In this document: one piece after another, positions 1 to 8,040 of the stretch
How the letters are laid out: each line of letters begins with the position of its first letter
How positions within the stretch are numbered: the first letter of the stretch is position 1
DNA from: Candidatus Hodarchaeota archaeon
GTDB lineage: Archaea > Asgardarchaeota > Heimdallarchaeia > Hodarchaeales > Hodarchaeaceae
Assembly (NCBI GenBank): GCA_016840305.1
Contig: JAEOSP010000338.1
Location: 1-39,510, forward strand
DNA: 39,510 nucleotides
Direction of reading: 5' to 3'
Translations under genes and position numbers: made by a program
Notes under the pieces: generated by a model
The model's input: the letters and a program-made list of their open reading frames with translations, nothing else
What the model was told of the DNA's origin: nothing
Database searches by the model: none

Positions 1-1215
1 AATGGTAGTCAGTCGAATCCGATCATAATAAGTAATCTGAGCATAATTGGAGAAGATAGGTATGGAATATTAATTTTCATAAAAGAAACATATTTACACT
101 TTCGGATCGGGAATTGTATATTAACAGGGGGAGAACGAGGAATAGAGCTTTGGAGAAGCTGGAACGGAGTAATCACCAATAATTCGATATACGATAACGA
201 AATAGGAATACTCGCTGATGGACAGAATATACAAATTATCGAAAATTCAATATTTCAAAATGGAAGGGGGATAATTAGCAGTGATGGTAACAATATCGAT
301 TGTTCGCATAATACGATCTATGACTGTGGTACTGGAATTAATTATGGAAACAATGAAGAATCTTCCATTAGCTTCAATAAAGTCTATAATAATGGTGCTG
401 GAATCAATCTTGATTTTAATAAAAAGGAGATTGAAGTTTGCAACAATACAATTTTCAACAACTCAAAAGGAATTCTAGTATATGCCTCGAACGGGACTAG
501 TATAAGAGGTAATGTCATTTATAATAATTATTATTATGGGATACGAATCACGATATCCAAGGATTTTAGTATATCTAGGAACGATTTAATAGGCAATAGC
601 ATGAATATGGATCTATATCTAAGTATGACAGACATTCATACAATGTCAATTGAATACAACTACTGGTGGCCGGAATGGACAAGCCCTGACGACAACAAAG
701 ATGGGTTCATTGATCAACCTTATAGAATCCCTCTAAATAAGGAGGAAGGCGAAATAAGTGATCCTTATCCACTAACACAGCCTAATTTTCTTCCTCTACC
801 ACATGTTCTAACCAAACCAGTTATCATTTCACCAAAAGGGTCGTTTTCTATCAATAAAACGGTAGAAGTAGAATGGATCGCTTCACAGGATACAGAAGAA
901 CATGATATTTTCTACCAGCTTTTCTATTCGATTGATATTAACAGAACTTGGCAAATAATTGCAACAGAATTAACAAACACCAGTTTTTATTGGAATACAA
1001 ATAGTGTGAATATTGTTGAAGACGAGGAATTTTTAAATTGTGAACTCCTTGTAATAGCTACTTGTGAGGGGAATTTGACTGCAAGCGGAACTGCCTCCTG
1101 TTATGTTATAGTCAGTTCAACGTCCTACACCAATTCAGGGTGGATTCCAGTGTTTACCCTAATCTCCTTAATAGGGGTTATGATACTAAGAAGACGGCGA
1201 AATAAGAAGAAATAG
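1..1215 (+). CDS. Parallel beta-helix (NosD/PbH1-type) surface protein, 5'-truncated by the window edge
   Basis: The frame is open from base 1 to the stop at 1213-1215, so only the C-terminal 404 residues are visible. Residues 1-200 are short repeats of the form N-x-I-x-x-N-x-x-G-I (for example NNSIYDNEIGILADG and NNTIFNNSKGILVYASNG), the signature of right-handed parallel beta-helix proteins such as NosD/PbH1 families. An aspartate-rich insert with a DDNKDGFID segment resembles a calcium-binding loop. A beta-rich, Ig-like stretch follows (about 270-370). The end is one hydrophobic helix (WIPVFTLISLIGVMIL) and a basic tail (RRRRNKKK), as in archaeal cell-surface proteins anchored by a C-terminal membrane segment. 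An adhesin or carbohydrate-active role is possible but not shown. The internal ATG at 601 is not a likely start. Confidence 0.8.
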   Translation, partial: NGSQSNPIIISNLSIIGEDRYGILIFIKETYLHFRIGNCILTGGERGIELWRSWNGVITNNSIYDNEIGILADGQNIQIIENSIFQNGRGIISSDGNNIDCSHNTIYDCGTGINYGNNEESSISFNKVYNNGAGINLDFNKKEIEVCNNTIFNNSKGILVYASNGTSIRGNVIYNNYYYGIRITISKDFSISRNDLIGNSMNMDLYLSMTDIHTMSIEYNYWWPEWTSPDDNKDGFIDQPYRIPLNKEEGEISDPYPLTQPNFLPLPHVLTKPVIISPKGSFSINKTVEVEWIASQDTEEHDIFYQLFYSIDINRTWQIIATELTNTSFYWNTNSVNIVEDEEFLNCELLVIATCEGNLTASGTASCYVIVSSTSYTNSGWIPVFTLISLIGVMILRRRRNKKK

Positions 1216-1311
1216 TGATAACTACAAAGAGCTCATCTATAAATTAAGCATCGAGATTACCGTATAGAGTTATTCTAATCCGTTTTATCTCGTTTTCAAA
1301 GGGTCAAGGGA

Positions 1312-1320
1312 TCTTTTTTC
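1312..1320 (+). terminator. Candidate oligo-T terminator after the beta-helix gene
   Basis: A six-T run (1314-1319) lies about 100 bases downstream of the stop. Archaeal RNA polymerase terminates at T-rich tracts, often with aCPSF1, which this window encodes. There is no hairpin. This is inferred from base composition only. Confidence 0.3.
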
Positions 1321-1402
1321 TTGATAAATTCGTTTATACTTAACCATCACATATACATTGAATCATTCAAAAAAATAATGATTTAGTTTGATAATACTCC
1401 AG

Positions 1403-1717
1403 TTATTTATCTTTAATGACGATGGTTCCCGCTACATAATCGCCAAATCGTCGTTTTCCTTTTGTGAGAAATATTAAGAAAGGGCAACAGGAGCAACAGT
1501 TCCTAAGGCAGGAGTCTGATAAGGTGATGGGTTTTCTTTCAGTGAAGTTTACTACACGGAGACCTAGTAAGCCTTTTCCAATGCTTTGTCCATGTCTAAT
1601 ATTATCTTTCCAGAAAAAGTAACAGGGAAGAAAATTAAAACATCCATCAATGCAAAAAGCTGTACTTCTTGATAGACAGGGGGCAGGATTTTCATCTAGT
1701 TCTTGATGACGCCTCAT
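1403..1717 (-). CDS. Minimal cysteine-rich RDD-family protein
   Basis: The 104 residues carry the RDD-family signature: an Arg and Asp in RSTAFCIDGCF near the N-terminus, GQSIGKGLLGLRVVN in the middle, and RRFGDYVAGTIVI at the end (compare the family consensus GxxxGKxLLGLRVV ... RRLGDxLAGTxVV). Typical RDD proteins have about three membrane helices. Here the first helix is very short and the region before RRFGD is a cysteine cluster (RNCCSCCPFLIF) with little hydrophobic length. It is either a small membrane protein or a reduced, possibly metal- or thiol-active derivative. A GGGAG ribosome-binding sequence sits just upstream of the ATG. It is transcribed alone, divergent from the sirtuin gene. 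Confidence 0.6.
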   Translation of the reverse strand: MRRHQELDENPAPCLSRSTAFCIDGCFNFLPCYFFWKDNIRHGQSIGKGLLGLRVVNFTERKPITLSDSCLRNCCSCCPFLIFLTKGKRRFGDYVAGTIVIKDK

Positions 1718-1939
1718 TTTACGTTATCTCCCTTATTCGAGTAATATATGGACCACTTTAGTATACTTCTTGTTGAAACCTCTTTTCTGGTTTCAAATAG
1801 GTCAGGTTTATTTTTCTTTTTAAATCTTATAAGTTGACGTTGCAGTATTCATTAATCATATTCTACCATCAGATAGCTTATGAAGAATATCCCGAATTTC
1901 TGTATCTTAAGGTAGAAGAATATATGGAGGTATAGTGCA

Positions 1940-2707
1940 ATGGAAGACATGATAAACAAAGCTATTGCTATTATTGCAGAATCTGAATATATAGTCGCTT
2001 TTACTGGAGCAGGTGTAAGTACCGAATCAGGGATTCCAGATTTTAGATCTAAAGACGGAATCTGGAAGAAATATGATCCATATGAATATGGTTCCTATGA
2101 AGGCTTTTTAGAGGATCCAGCAAAATATTGGACTATGGCCAAAGAATCAAGTAAAATGATATCAGAAGCTGAACCAAATGCTACGCATACTGCGTTAGCT
2201 ATGCTTGAAAACAAACACAATAAGCTAAAAGCAGTAATTACGCAAAATATTGATTATCTGCACTCGATTGCAGGGAATAGTAAGGTAATTGAATTGCATG
2301 GGACGTATCAAAGAAATTTTTGTATGGATTGTGGAGACGATATTCCTCTTGAATATGTGCAAAAATTTCTAATTTCTGGTATTATCCCACCTAGATGTCA
2401 ATGTGGTGGGGTGATAAAAAATTCTTCCATTTTATTTGGAGAATCTCTTCCAGAAAGAGTAATTCAGGAAGCAAAACAAGAAATTAAACAATGTGATTGC
2501 TTGATTGTAATTGGTTCTTCTTTAAGTGTTTTTCCAGCCTCATTAATGCCTTTTGAAGCGGCTGTTTCTGGTAGTAAAGTTATTATAATCAATGATGAGC
2601 CAACGAGGTTTGATTATATTGCTGATGTTGTACTACGTGGTAAGGCTGCGCTCCTGATGTCTAAAATTATCGATCAGCTTGGATCTTTTGTACCTTCAAA
2701 TGACTAA
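1940..2707 (+). CDS. Sir2-family NAD-dependent protein deacylase
   Basis: The 255-residue protein has the full sirtuin core. The NAD-binding motif GAGVSTESGIPDFRS is at residues 23-37, TQNID at 101-105, the catalytic histidine at 120 (ELHGT), a four-cysteine zinc site at C128/C131/C153/C155, and the second NAD segment IGSSLSVFPA at about 191-200. Sirtuins transfer acyl groups from lysine to ADP-ribose of NAD, releasing nicotinamide. In archaea a known substrate is the chromatin protein Alba, but the target here is unknown. The ATG is preceded by a good GGAGG site. It is monocistronic, with about 220 bases of upstream non-coding DNA. Confidence 0.93.
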   Translation: MEDMINKAIAIIAESEYIVAFTGAGVSTESGIPDFRSKDGIWKKYDPYEYGSYEGFLEDPAKYWTMAKESSKMISEAEPNATHTALAMLENKHNKLKAVITQNIDYLHSIAGNSKVIELHGTYQRNFCMDCGDDIPLEYVQKFLISGIIPPRCQCGGVIKNSSILFGESLPERVIQEAKQEIKQCDCLIVIGSSLSVFPASLMPFEAAVSGSKVIIINDEPTRFDYIADVVLRGKAALLMSKIIDQLGSFVPSND

Positions 2708-2825
2708 AACGGACTATTCCGACACTGACTAGTTTTCAGGCAAGCCTGCCATATTCAAACAGTTTCTTAGTGATCTAACTTCAACCAAAATTCAATCTTA
2801 ATAATCCGTTAAAGGAATTTTCAAC

Positions 2826-3860
2826 CTAAATAAAGTGATTTGAATCTAATTGTTTAAACTTAGTGTAAGCTCGCTTTCCACTAATAGTTTGTAATTCAGT
2901 TGTATATTCTTTTAACTTATCGAAAAATGAAATTTCTTTTAATTCGGAGTCCAAGCTCATTTTGAGATAATAAGCAGGATCATTGGATCTAGGAATTCTA
3001 TCACGCATCCATCCCCCAGGAGTATATAATTGATCAGTCTTTATATCCAAATTACTAATAATTCCAAAATTTGTTAATGTATCTAAGTAAGTTTTCCAGC
3101 CTTTTTCGTTAGTAGGCAGCTTAGCTGATTTTTTATTTTTATTCAAGGTGATTCCATCTACTTTTATCCCCCTCTCATCGATTTTTCCCAAGGTACCTAC
3201 AATCCATAACAACCTCAAAATCCCCTCCTGCCTATTTTTCCATTTTTCAAACCCAGCCTTCGTATCCGTATCTTTTATTTCTAGGTTAGAAGTATAAATA
3301 TTTCTTAAAACAGCATAAAAACGTTTTAGTTCTTTATTATTTATCTTTTCAGATATATTTAGACCTAATAAAGGCTTCTCAACTGGTTTTGGATTTTTTA
3401 ATTGCTTCTCGTGTAAAGCGTTCCGTATTTCCGTCATATTTTTCATTGAATCAAACATTTGGATAAATTGCATGTAATCGCTATCAGATATCTCTACCCC
3501 TAACTTTTTTGACTGTTTTTCTCTCGTTAATCCTTGTACTGTTACTGTATTTGCACAAGGAAATCTGGTACAATGTGCACACGTTTCTATTTCATTGAAA
3601 TTAACACACTTTCTTGTATTACATGCTTTTAAGAAATTATGATGAGGATGTTTTGGTAATTGCTCATTTGGGGTTCGACAACCAACACATCCCTCCCATT
3701 CGTACTTTATGGGTGTATATCCTACGTATTTCTTGTATTGTTCACTTAAATACTCCCAATCATCTTTTTCAACTTTTTTCCGGTAATACTTTGACCAAGG
3801 ACAGTCAGAACAGATATTCCCACATCTCGATACTATTATTTCCAAAAGAATCCCTATCAA
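2826..3860 (-). CDS. DUF3795-like cysteine-rich protein with C-terminal extension
   Basis: The first ~105 residues are cysteine-rich in the pattern of DUF3795 (CGNICSDCP at 13-21, GCVGC at 57-61, then C80, C85, C94, C97 and C102), suggesting one or more metal sites, zinc or iron-sulfur. The remaining ~240 residues are mainly helical and unrecognised; GILRLLWIVGTLGKIDERG and TLTNFGIISNL resemble winged-helix segments, which would suit a nucleic-acid-binding role but is weak evidence. The first codon is TTG. A second TTG five codons later (first base 3845), just after AGGGA, is an alternative start. The gene diverges from the membrane-protein gene with only a short shared promoter region. Biochemical function is unknown. 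Confidence 0.7.
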   Translation of the reverse strand: MIGILLEIIVSRCGNICSDCPWSKYYRKKVEKDDWEYLSEQYKKYVGYTPIKYEWEGCVGCRTPNEQLPKHPHHNFLKACNTRKCVNFNEIETCAHCTRFPCANTVTVQGLTREKQSKKLGVEISDSDYMQFIQMFDSMKNMTEIRNALHEKQLKNPKPVEKPLLGLNISEKINNKELKRFYAVLRNIYTSNLEIKDTDTKAGFEKWKNRQEGILRLLWIVGTLGKIDERGIKVDGITLNKNKKSAKLPTNEKGWKTYLDTLTNFGIISNLDIKTDQLYTPGGWMRDRIPRSNDPAYYLKMSLDSELKEISFFDKLKEYTTELQTISGKRAYTKFKQLDSNHFI

Positions 3861-3887
3861 CCTAAGTTTTGATTTACTCTATTAAAC

Positions 3888-3895
3888 TTTATAAT
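3888..3895 (+). promoter_or_regulatory. Candidate TATA box for the split membrane-protein gene
   Basis: TTTATAAT lies in the short gap between divergent genes. If used, initiation about 25 bases downstream would fall after the TTG at 3897, which argues for the GTG at 3954 as the true start. Confidence 0.4.
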
Positions 3896-3953
3896 CTTGG
3901 GCCCCAGAATACTAGAAAGAATTGGTTATGAGCATTATTCAGAGGAAACAAAT

Positions 3954-4535
3954 GTGAGCGAAGCTAATAGATACATCAAGCTAGAAGAGGATTTCATTTG
4001 GAAAATAAAAACTGAAATTCTATATAATTCAGTGAAAGAAACTTTTTACGACTATTTGATAAAAGAAAAGGTATCATATGATCGAAATCGGCCATTAAAT
4101 AAGCTAGCGCCTGCAATTGGTGCAATAGCTCTTCTCTTAATTACTAGCCTGTATTCCACCTCTATGTTAATGGATTTCATGATTTCCTTCTTCATTGATG
4201 GTAATTTCCTTGGTCCTTCTCAATTCCAGTCAGAATTTTTTTCTCTGCTTGTCATAACATCGATTTTTGCTTCTATTCTTGGTCAATTATTAGTTATTTT
4301 CATGCTAATCTTCAAGTTCTTCTTCACTAAAGACAATTGGTCAAGATTCCATGATCAAACTTTATTATTAGCTGAAAGACTGGTTAATACAGGTCTATTG
4401 GATGAATACATAATATTTACTGAGAGTAAAGATGTAAAAAATGGGTTTAAACTAAAAAAAATCTCTGTAGATTTTCAGATAGAGTGGGTATTTCCTTTCT
4501 TTTTCCCTTTTCAATTGCTACCTTGGTATCATTAA
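3954..4535 (+). CDS. Integral membrane protein, N-terminal part (reading frame broken near 4500)
   Basis: Not a recognised family. The GTG at 3954 is chosen because GAGGA lies 7 bases upstream and a TATA-like sequence at 3888-3895 would place the transcript start after the earlier TTG at 3897. A soluble N-terminal helix is followed by two strong hydrophobic segments (APAIGAIALLLITSLYS and FFSLLVITSIFASILGQ running into LLVIFMLIFKFFF), then a cytoplasmic-looking loop. The last residues (WVFPFFFPFQLLPWYH) run into a stop just where the overlapping downstream frame continues with matching hydrophobic sequence. The two ORFs overlap by 52 bases and probably encode one protein of about 305 residues from this start. 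Confidence 0.55.
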   Translation: MSEANRYIKLEEDFIWKIKTEILYNSVKETFYDYLIKEKVSYDRNRPLNKLAPAIGAIALLLITSLYSTSMLMDFMISFFIDGNFLGPSQFQSEFFSLLVITSIFASILGQLLVIFMLIFKFFFTKDNWSRFHDQTLLLAERLVNTGLLDEYIIFTESKDVKNGFKLKKISVDFQIEWVFPFFFPFQLLPWYH

Positions 4536-4876
4536 TTGTTGCTTTAACTACCTCTGATTGGTTCGTTGGTGGAGTCATGTTTCTTTTATTTGTTCTCATA
4601 GTAGCTGGAGTGATATCAAGTGCAACAACTATCTACAAGTCGTTTTCAAATTATTCCCACATAAGAAATGCTATGATCGATAAACAACATGCGATAATTC
4701 ACAATCTATCTTTAAAAGGAGGTAATGATTTACCAATTCTGCGTAACGAATATAATCTTGCTAGGTTGGTGAAAATGCACCCATTCCCCCTACCAAGTAT
4801 TCTTCGTATTACTACCTTCATTCCTTTAGTTGGATCCCTCCTAGGATATGTTGTGGGTATTTCACTGCTTATTTAG
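4484..4876 (+). CDS. Integral membrane protein, C-terminal part (likely the same gene as 3954-4535)
   Basis: The frame carries two or three further hydrophobic segments (SIATLVSLIVALTTSDWF, GGVMFLLFVLIVAGVIS and a C-terminal ITTFIPLVGSLLGYVVGI). Its formal first codon is a GTG with no ribosome-binding sequence, lying inside the coding sequence of the previous frame. Joining the frames in the pyrimidine tract at about 4495-4515 gives a smooth helix (EWVFPFFFPFSIATLVSLIV). A one-base deletion, real or from assembly, is the simplest explanation; independent translation by overlap is less likely. Function unknown. Confidence 0.5.
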   Translation: MGISFLFPFSIATLVSLIVALTTSDWFVGGVMFLLFVLIVAGVISSATTIYKSFSNYSHIRNAMIDKQHAIIHNLSLKGGNDLPILRNEYNLARLVKMHPFPLPSILRITTFIPLVGSLLGYVVGISLLI

Positions 4877-5162
4877 GTCACTGAGTGCAAACAATGCATC
4901 GGTGTCGCACCCCTCATCCGTTCATTCGAAATAAGTATTTAAAGTAAAGACAAAACCAATTTTTTCCACATTTATTTGATTGGGAGGATATTTTTTCCTT
5001 ATTAAAGGTGTATATGCTCTTTACAGGTATATTAAACAGAATTATTCGAAACACATCAAATTGGATTTGAACGGGGTGCAAATCATCTTTTTTCATTAAC
5101 CCTGTAGCATTATTCAACCAAGAATGAATAAATTTTTCATAAGACTAATTAGAGGTTTGAGC

Positions 5163-5735
5163 ATGAACCAAAAAGAGCTAAAACGGTGTGGATGGGCTGG
5201 TGGAGATCTGCTTATGTGTGCATATCATGATGAAGAATGGGGAGTACCCGTTCATGATGATCGTGAATTGTTTGAACTGCTGATTTTAGAAGGAGCACAA
5301 GCTGGCTTGAGCTGGTCAACCATTCTAAAAAGAAGAGAAGGGTATCGTCAAGCTTTTGCTAATTTTGACGTTAATAAGGTTGCAAAATTCACCGAAGCCG
5401 ATTTCAATAAATTGATTGAGAATACTGGTATCATTCGGAATAAATTGAAAATAAAAAGTGCTATAAACAATGCTAAACAATTCATCAAAGTACAGAAGGA
5501 ATTTGGATCATTTGAGTCATATATATGGAGTTTTACTGATAATAAACCCATAAAAAATGTTTTTACTACCTTATCAAATATTCCCGCAGACACACCTCTT
5601 TCTAAAACAATTAGTAAAGATCTTAAAAAACGGGGTTTTAATTTTGTTGGACCTACTATTGTTTACGCTTATATGCAATCCATTGGTTTGGTTAATGATC
5701 ATATTACTAGCTGCTTCAGGTATAATGAAGTGTAA
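5163..5735 (+). CDS. tag: DNA-3-methyladenine glycosylase I
   Basis: A 190-residue Tag protein, close to the 187 residues of the E. coli enzyme. It removes 3-methyladenine from alkylated DNA, opening base-excision repair. The four ligands of the family's zinc 'snap' are present: C9 (RCGW), H22 (AYHDEEWG), H180 and C184 (NDHITSCF). LEGAQAGLSW contains the active-site glutamate (E43), equivalent to Glu38 in E. coli. The ATG at 5163 is preferred over the in-frame ATG at 5124 because GAGGT precedes it and the protein then starts right before the family's conserved N-terminus. It stands alone with long flanks. Tag is mostly bacterial, so horizontal acquisition is plausible but not tested. Confidence 0.95.
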   Translation: MNQKELKRCGWAGGDLLMCAYHDEEWGVPVHDDRELFELLILEGAQAGLSWSTILKRREGYRQAFANFDVNKVAKFTEADFNKLIENTGIIRNKLKIKSAINNAKQFIKVQKEFGSFESYIWSFTDNKPIKNVFTTLSNIPADTPLSKTISKDLKKRGFNFVGPTIVYAYMQSIGLVNDHITSCFRYNEV

Positions 5736-5931
5736 TCACGAGTAAACACAAATTTATCTTGATTTCACATTTTTTACGAACAATTTTAGGATTATTTTGA
5801 TTTTATATTCACCTGGGAATTTATCGTACCGTTTATACCACATTTTATGTTCAAATGTAAATCTTGAAGAGATCCAAAACCTCCTTTGGTAATTTGTATA
5901 TGATGGCTTTTATGCACCAGCTGGGTAGAAA

Positions 5932-6120
5932 ATGAAGTCTGAAAAGAGCTTTGATTCTTTATTAGATTGAAAAGATATTCCTGAAGAAGTAAAAACAATT
6001 TTAAGAGAGTTTATCTCAGAGAGTAATCAACGTAGAATAGAAAATGAATCAATTCTTAATCAGGTACAAGAAATTATTCAGGGGATTAAAATTAATAATG
6101 GACCATATTCCGCACCATGA
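5932..6120 (+). pseudogene. Probable remnant of a small gene, interrupted by an in-frame TGA at 5968
   Basis: From ATG 5932 the frame reads MKSEKSFDSLLD, meets TGA at 5968-5970, then stays open for 49 codons with protein-like, charged helical sequence (KDIPEEVKTILREFISESN ... QEIIQGIKIN) up to TGA 6118-6120. No start codon exists after the internal stop, so the downstream part cannot be translated alone. A TGG-to-TGA change would explain it. The same frame upstream of 5932 also gives gene-like pieces between stops. The rest of the 442-base gap (5736-6177) contains no convincing gene. The family is not recognised, and chance is not excluded. Confidence 0.3.
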
Positions 6121-6177
6121 CTAAATTTGTCGGACAAAATTGATCATGTGATATTAATTCTTAATACCAATAAAATC

Positions 6178-7275
6178 TTACAAGTCCGCTAAATACCGTC
6201 CCCAAACCCTTAAGACTTGATGTATTCGTTCTTCACGTAAAAGATCGTTACTTTCTTCCCCATCCCCAAACGAGAATTGCATATTTTCAGTTGTTTCACC
6301 TATATATTTATCTAGTAAGGATTCAGCAGAGAGGCGCGAGAGTTTAGTAGTACTTAAATTTAAGATTTCTTCAATAATCAATTCCTTAATTCCAATAGCT
6401 AAATCCTTTATGACCAAATAGCTTGTTTCAAAGAATTTACTCTGAAATTTCCTAGTTAAGAGTAGGTCTAGCATAAAAGATTTATCTAGGGCCATAAAGA
6501 ATTGTCTTCCATAAACAAATCGTAATTTCCTCAAATTTGTAGTGCCAAAAGCAAGAAATTTTGGTCTAGAATTGAATAATGTCGAAAGAAGTCCAATGAT
6601 TGCTGAAAAATATCCCCCAAGCAGAACATCATCGTCAATGTTAAACGAAAAGGGTATATCTCCTCCATCTTGATGAGATATCAGGCACCAGCTAGAGGGA
6701 GAGAAATACATTCCTTCCTCAACCTGTTTTCGCAAGAAATAATGAAATAATATACACTCTTCAAATGAAAGAATACCAAAATTGGATCCTGAGTTACCCA
6801 CAATAATTTGAACTTGATTATTTTCTTTGTAACTAGGGTTAATGTCTAAAATAATATCTTGAAGTTGTTTATGAATTCTGTCCTTTTCAGATTGGGTAGC
6901 TTCTGCAATGCTTGCTGCATAGAGGACAGAAGCCTGTCCTACCAAGACTGCCGTCATAATCTCCTTTATATCATAAGGTATTCCTTCTTTTGCGGATATA
7001 AGCATGAGAGTGATCTCAGGCTCACTTATAACAAAGTAAAAATGATCTTGAAGGGATACTATAAATAATTCGGTTGATTTGTATCCGGAATGTTTTGGTA
7101 AATCAAACGTAATGCTTGCAATCCCTTCTCCGAACAGTTCTTCTCCAAAAGATCCTAATCCTCTTAAAAAATCTGATACAATCCCTTGAAATTCTTGGCT
7201 TGGGTCACCAAAAGTCCATTTAACATCCGTTCCTTCGACAAAGATTGCCCAGTGTTCCTTCTGATTCAATTCCAA
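6178..7275 (-). CDS. Tandem longin/roadblock-like domain protein (Asgard-type)
   Basis: The 365-residue protein has two similar units. Unit 1 (about 8-130) reads as two strands (HWAIFVE, DVKWTFG), a helix, strands (IASITFDL, TELFIVSLQDHFYFVIS) and a long helix. Unit 2 (about 190-300) repeats this order, with WCLISHQDGGDIPFSFNI, the helix after DDDVLLGG, then FLAFGTTNLRKLRFVYGR. This strand-strand-helix-strand order fits longin or roadblock folds, which are greatly expanded in Asgard archaea and in eukaryotes act with small GTPases and vesicle-trafficking complexes. The C-terminal ~60 residues are helical. There is no membrane segment. The domain call is by pattern only; no GTPase gene lies nearby in the window. 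Confidence 0.5.
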   Translation of the reverse strand: MELNQKEHWAIFVEGTDVKWTFGDPSQEFQGIVSDFLRGLGSFGEELFGEGIASITFDLPKHSGYKSTELFIVSLQDHFYFVISEPEITLMLISAKEGIPYDIKEIMTAVLVGQASVLYAASIAEATQSEKDRIHKQLQDIILDINPSYKENNQVQIIVGNSGSNFGILSFEECILFHYFLRKQVEEGMYFSPSSWCLISHQDGGDIPFSFNIDDDVLLGGYFSAIIGLLSTLFNSRPKFLAFGTTNLRKLRFVYGRQFFMALDKSFMLDLLLTRKFQSKFFETSYLVIKDLAIGIKELIIEEILNLSTTKLSRLSAESLLDKYIGETTENMQFSFGDGEESNDLLREERIHQVLRVWGRYLADL

Positions 7276-7373
7276 GATCCTCTTTTTAAAAGATGGGACA
7301 AGAATAAAACATTTTACTATATCTTATTGGTTTTAAAGGGCTTCTGAAAGGAGCTGAACATTTCTTATTGGAA

Positions 7374-7832
7374 TTACGCTTCACCTAATTCTTCTGTTGA
7401 TTTCATCAAGCTCTCTACATTATCAGGGGTAAAAAAACCATCAAAATCTCCGAATCGTTGAATGTACTCTATGATATGATTAGTGTGTTTAGTAGGCATT
7501 GTAAAAATCTGTTTAATTCCCTCTTCTTCACTACCTATAATTTCCTCTGATGTAAATTCAACACCACGGGATTTTTGAATTTTAACTACTTCTACAATAT
7601 CAGTAACAAGATAAGCAAGATGATGAACACGAGAGCCATATTTTCGGCAATATTTTTCGACAATAGAGTCTTCAACTAAGCCTTCGGACACAACAATTAC
7701 TGGTAGCGTTTCATGGAGCTTTATACAGGTCGTGATTGCATTAGCATTAATAATTTTGAAGTTCTTAAACTGATGATAAGGAAGTAAATGCATTAGAGAT
7801 TGGATAGTAGCAAGTCGTTCTCCCATTTTCAC
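7374..7832 (-). CDS. VOC-superfamily protein resembling the C-terminal half of 4-hydroxyphenylpyruvate dioxygenase
   Basis: The 152-residue protein contains GSRVHHLAYLVTDI (about 67-79), the start of a vicinal-oxygen-chelate module with a metal-ligand histidine, and HIIEYIQRFGDFDGFFTPDN, with a glutamate (about E122) in the position of the last HPPD metal ligand and the FxxxN-type tail of that family. GVEFTSEEI between them matches the RGVEF segment of HPPD. Full HPPD has about 350-400 residues and two VOC units, so this is one unit and possibly a homodimer. The activity cannot be assigned (dioxygenase, epimerase or glyoxalase-like). The ATG start is clear. It lies about 100 bases upstream of the double-longin gene on the same strand. 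Confidence 0.6.
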   Translation of the reverse strand: MKMGERLATIQSLMHLLPYHQFKNFKIINANAITTCIKLHETLPVIVVSEGLVEDSIVEKYCRKYGSRVHHLAYLVTDIVEVVKIQKSRGVEFTSEEIIGSEEEGIKQIFTMPTKHTNHIIEYIQRFGDFDGFFTPDNVESLMKSTEELGEA

Positions 7833-8040
7833 TATGTATGCAATATGGTACAGTTTTAAAATAAGATTATCTAGACCTGAAGTTTTTAGATCATTGATTA
7901 CCTTTTAAAGGTCAATTTCCATTTTTTTCTCATTCCTATCTTTTCTTACCAAGAACAATTTTCATTTGAATTGCTTAATAATTACACTCTTTGAATTTAT
8001 TAATAATTATCTTAAGGTATCCATTATTCTTCATTGTAAT

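Noticed and set aside
281..478. 65-residue + strand ORF
   Set aside because: It lies out of frame inside the beta-helix gene, which is open through the region.
4914..5117. 67-residue leftward ORF before tag
   Set aside because: Composition is not protein-like, there is no ribosome-binding site and no recognisable motif; treated as chance in AT-rich DNA.
5792..5998. 68-residue leftward ORF
   Set aside because: It starts with TTG, lacks a ribosome-binding site and is opposite the more gene-like remnant on the + strand.
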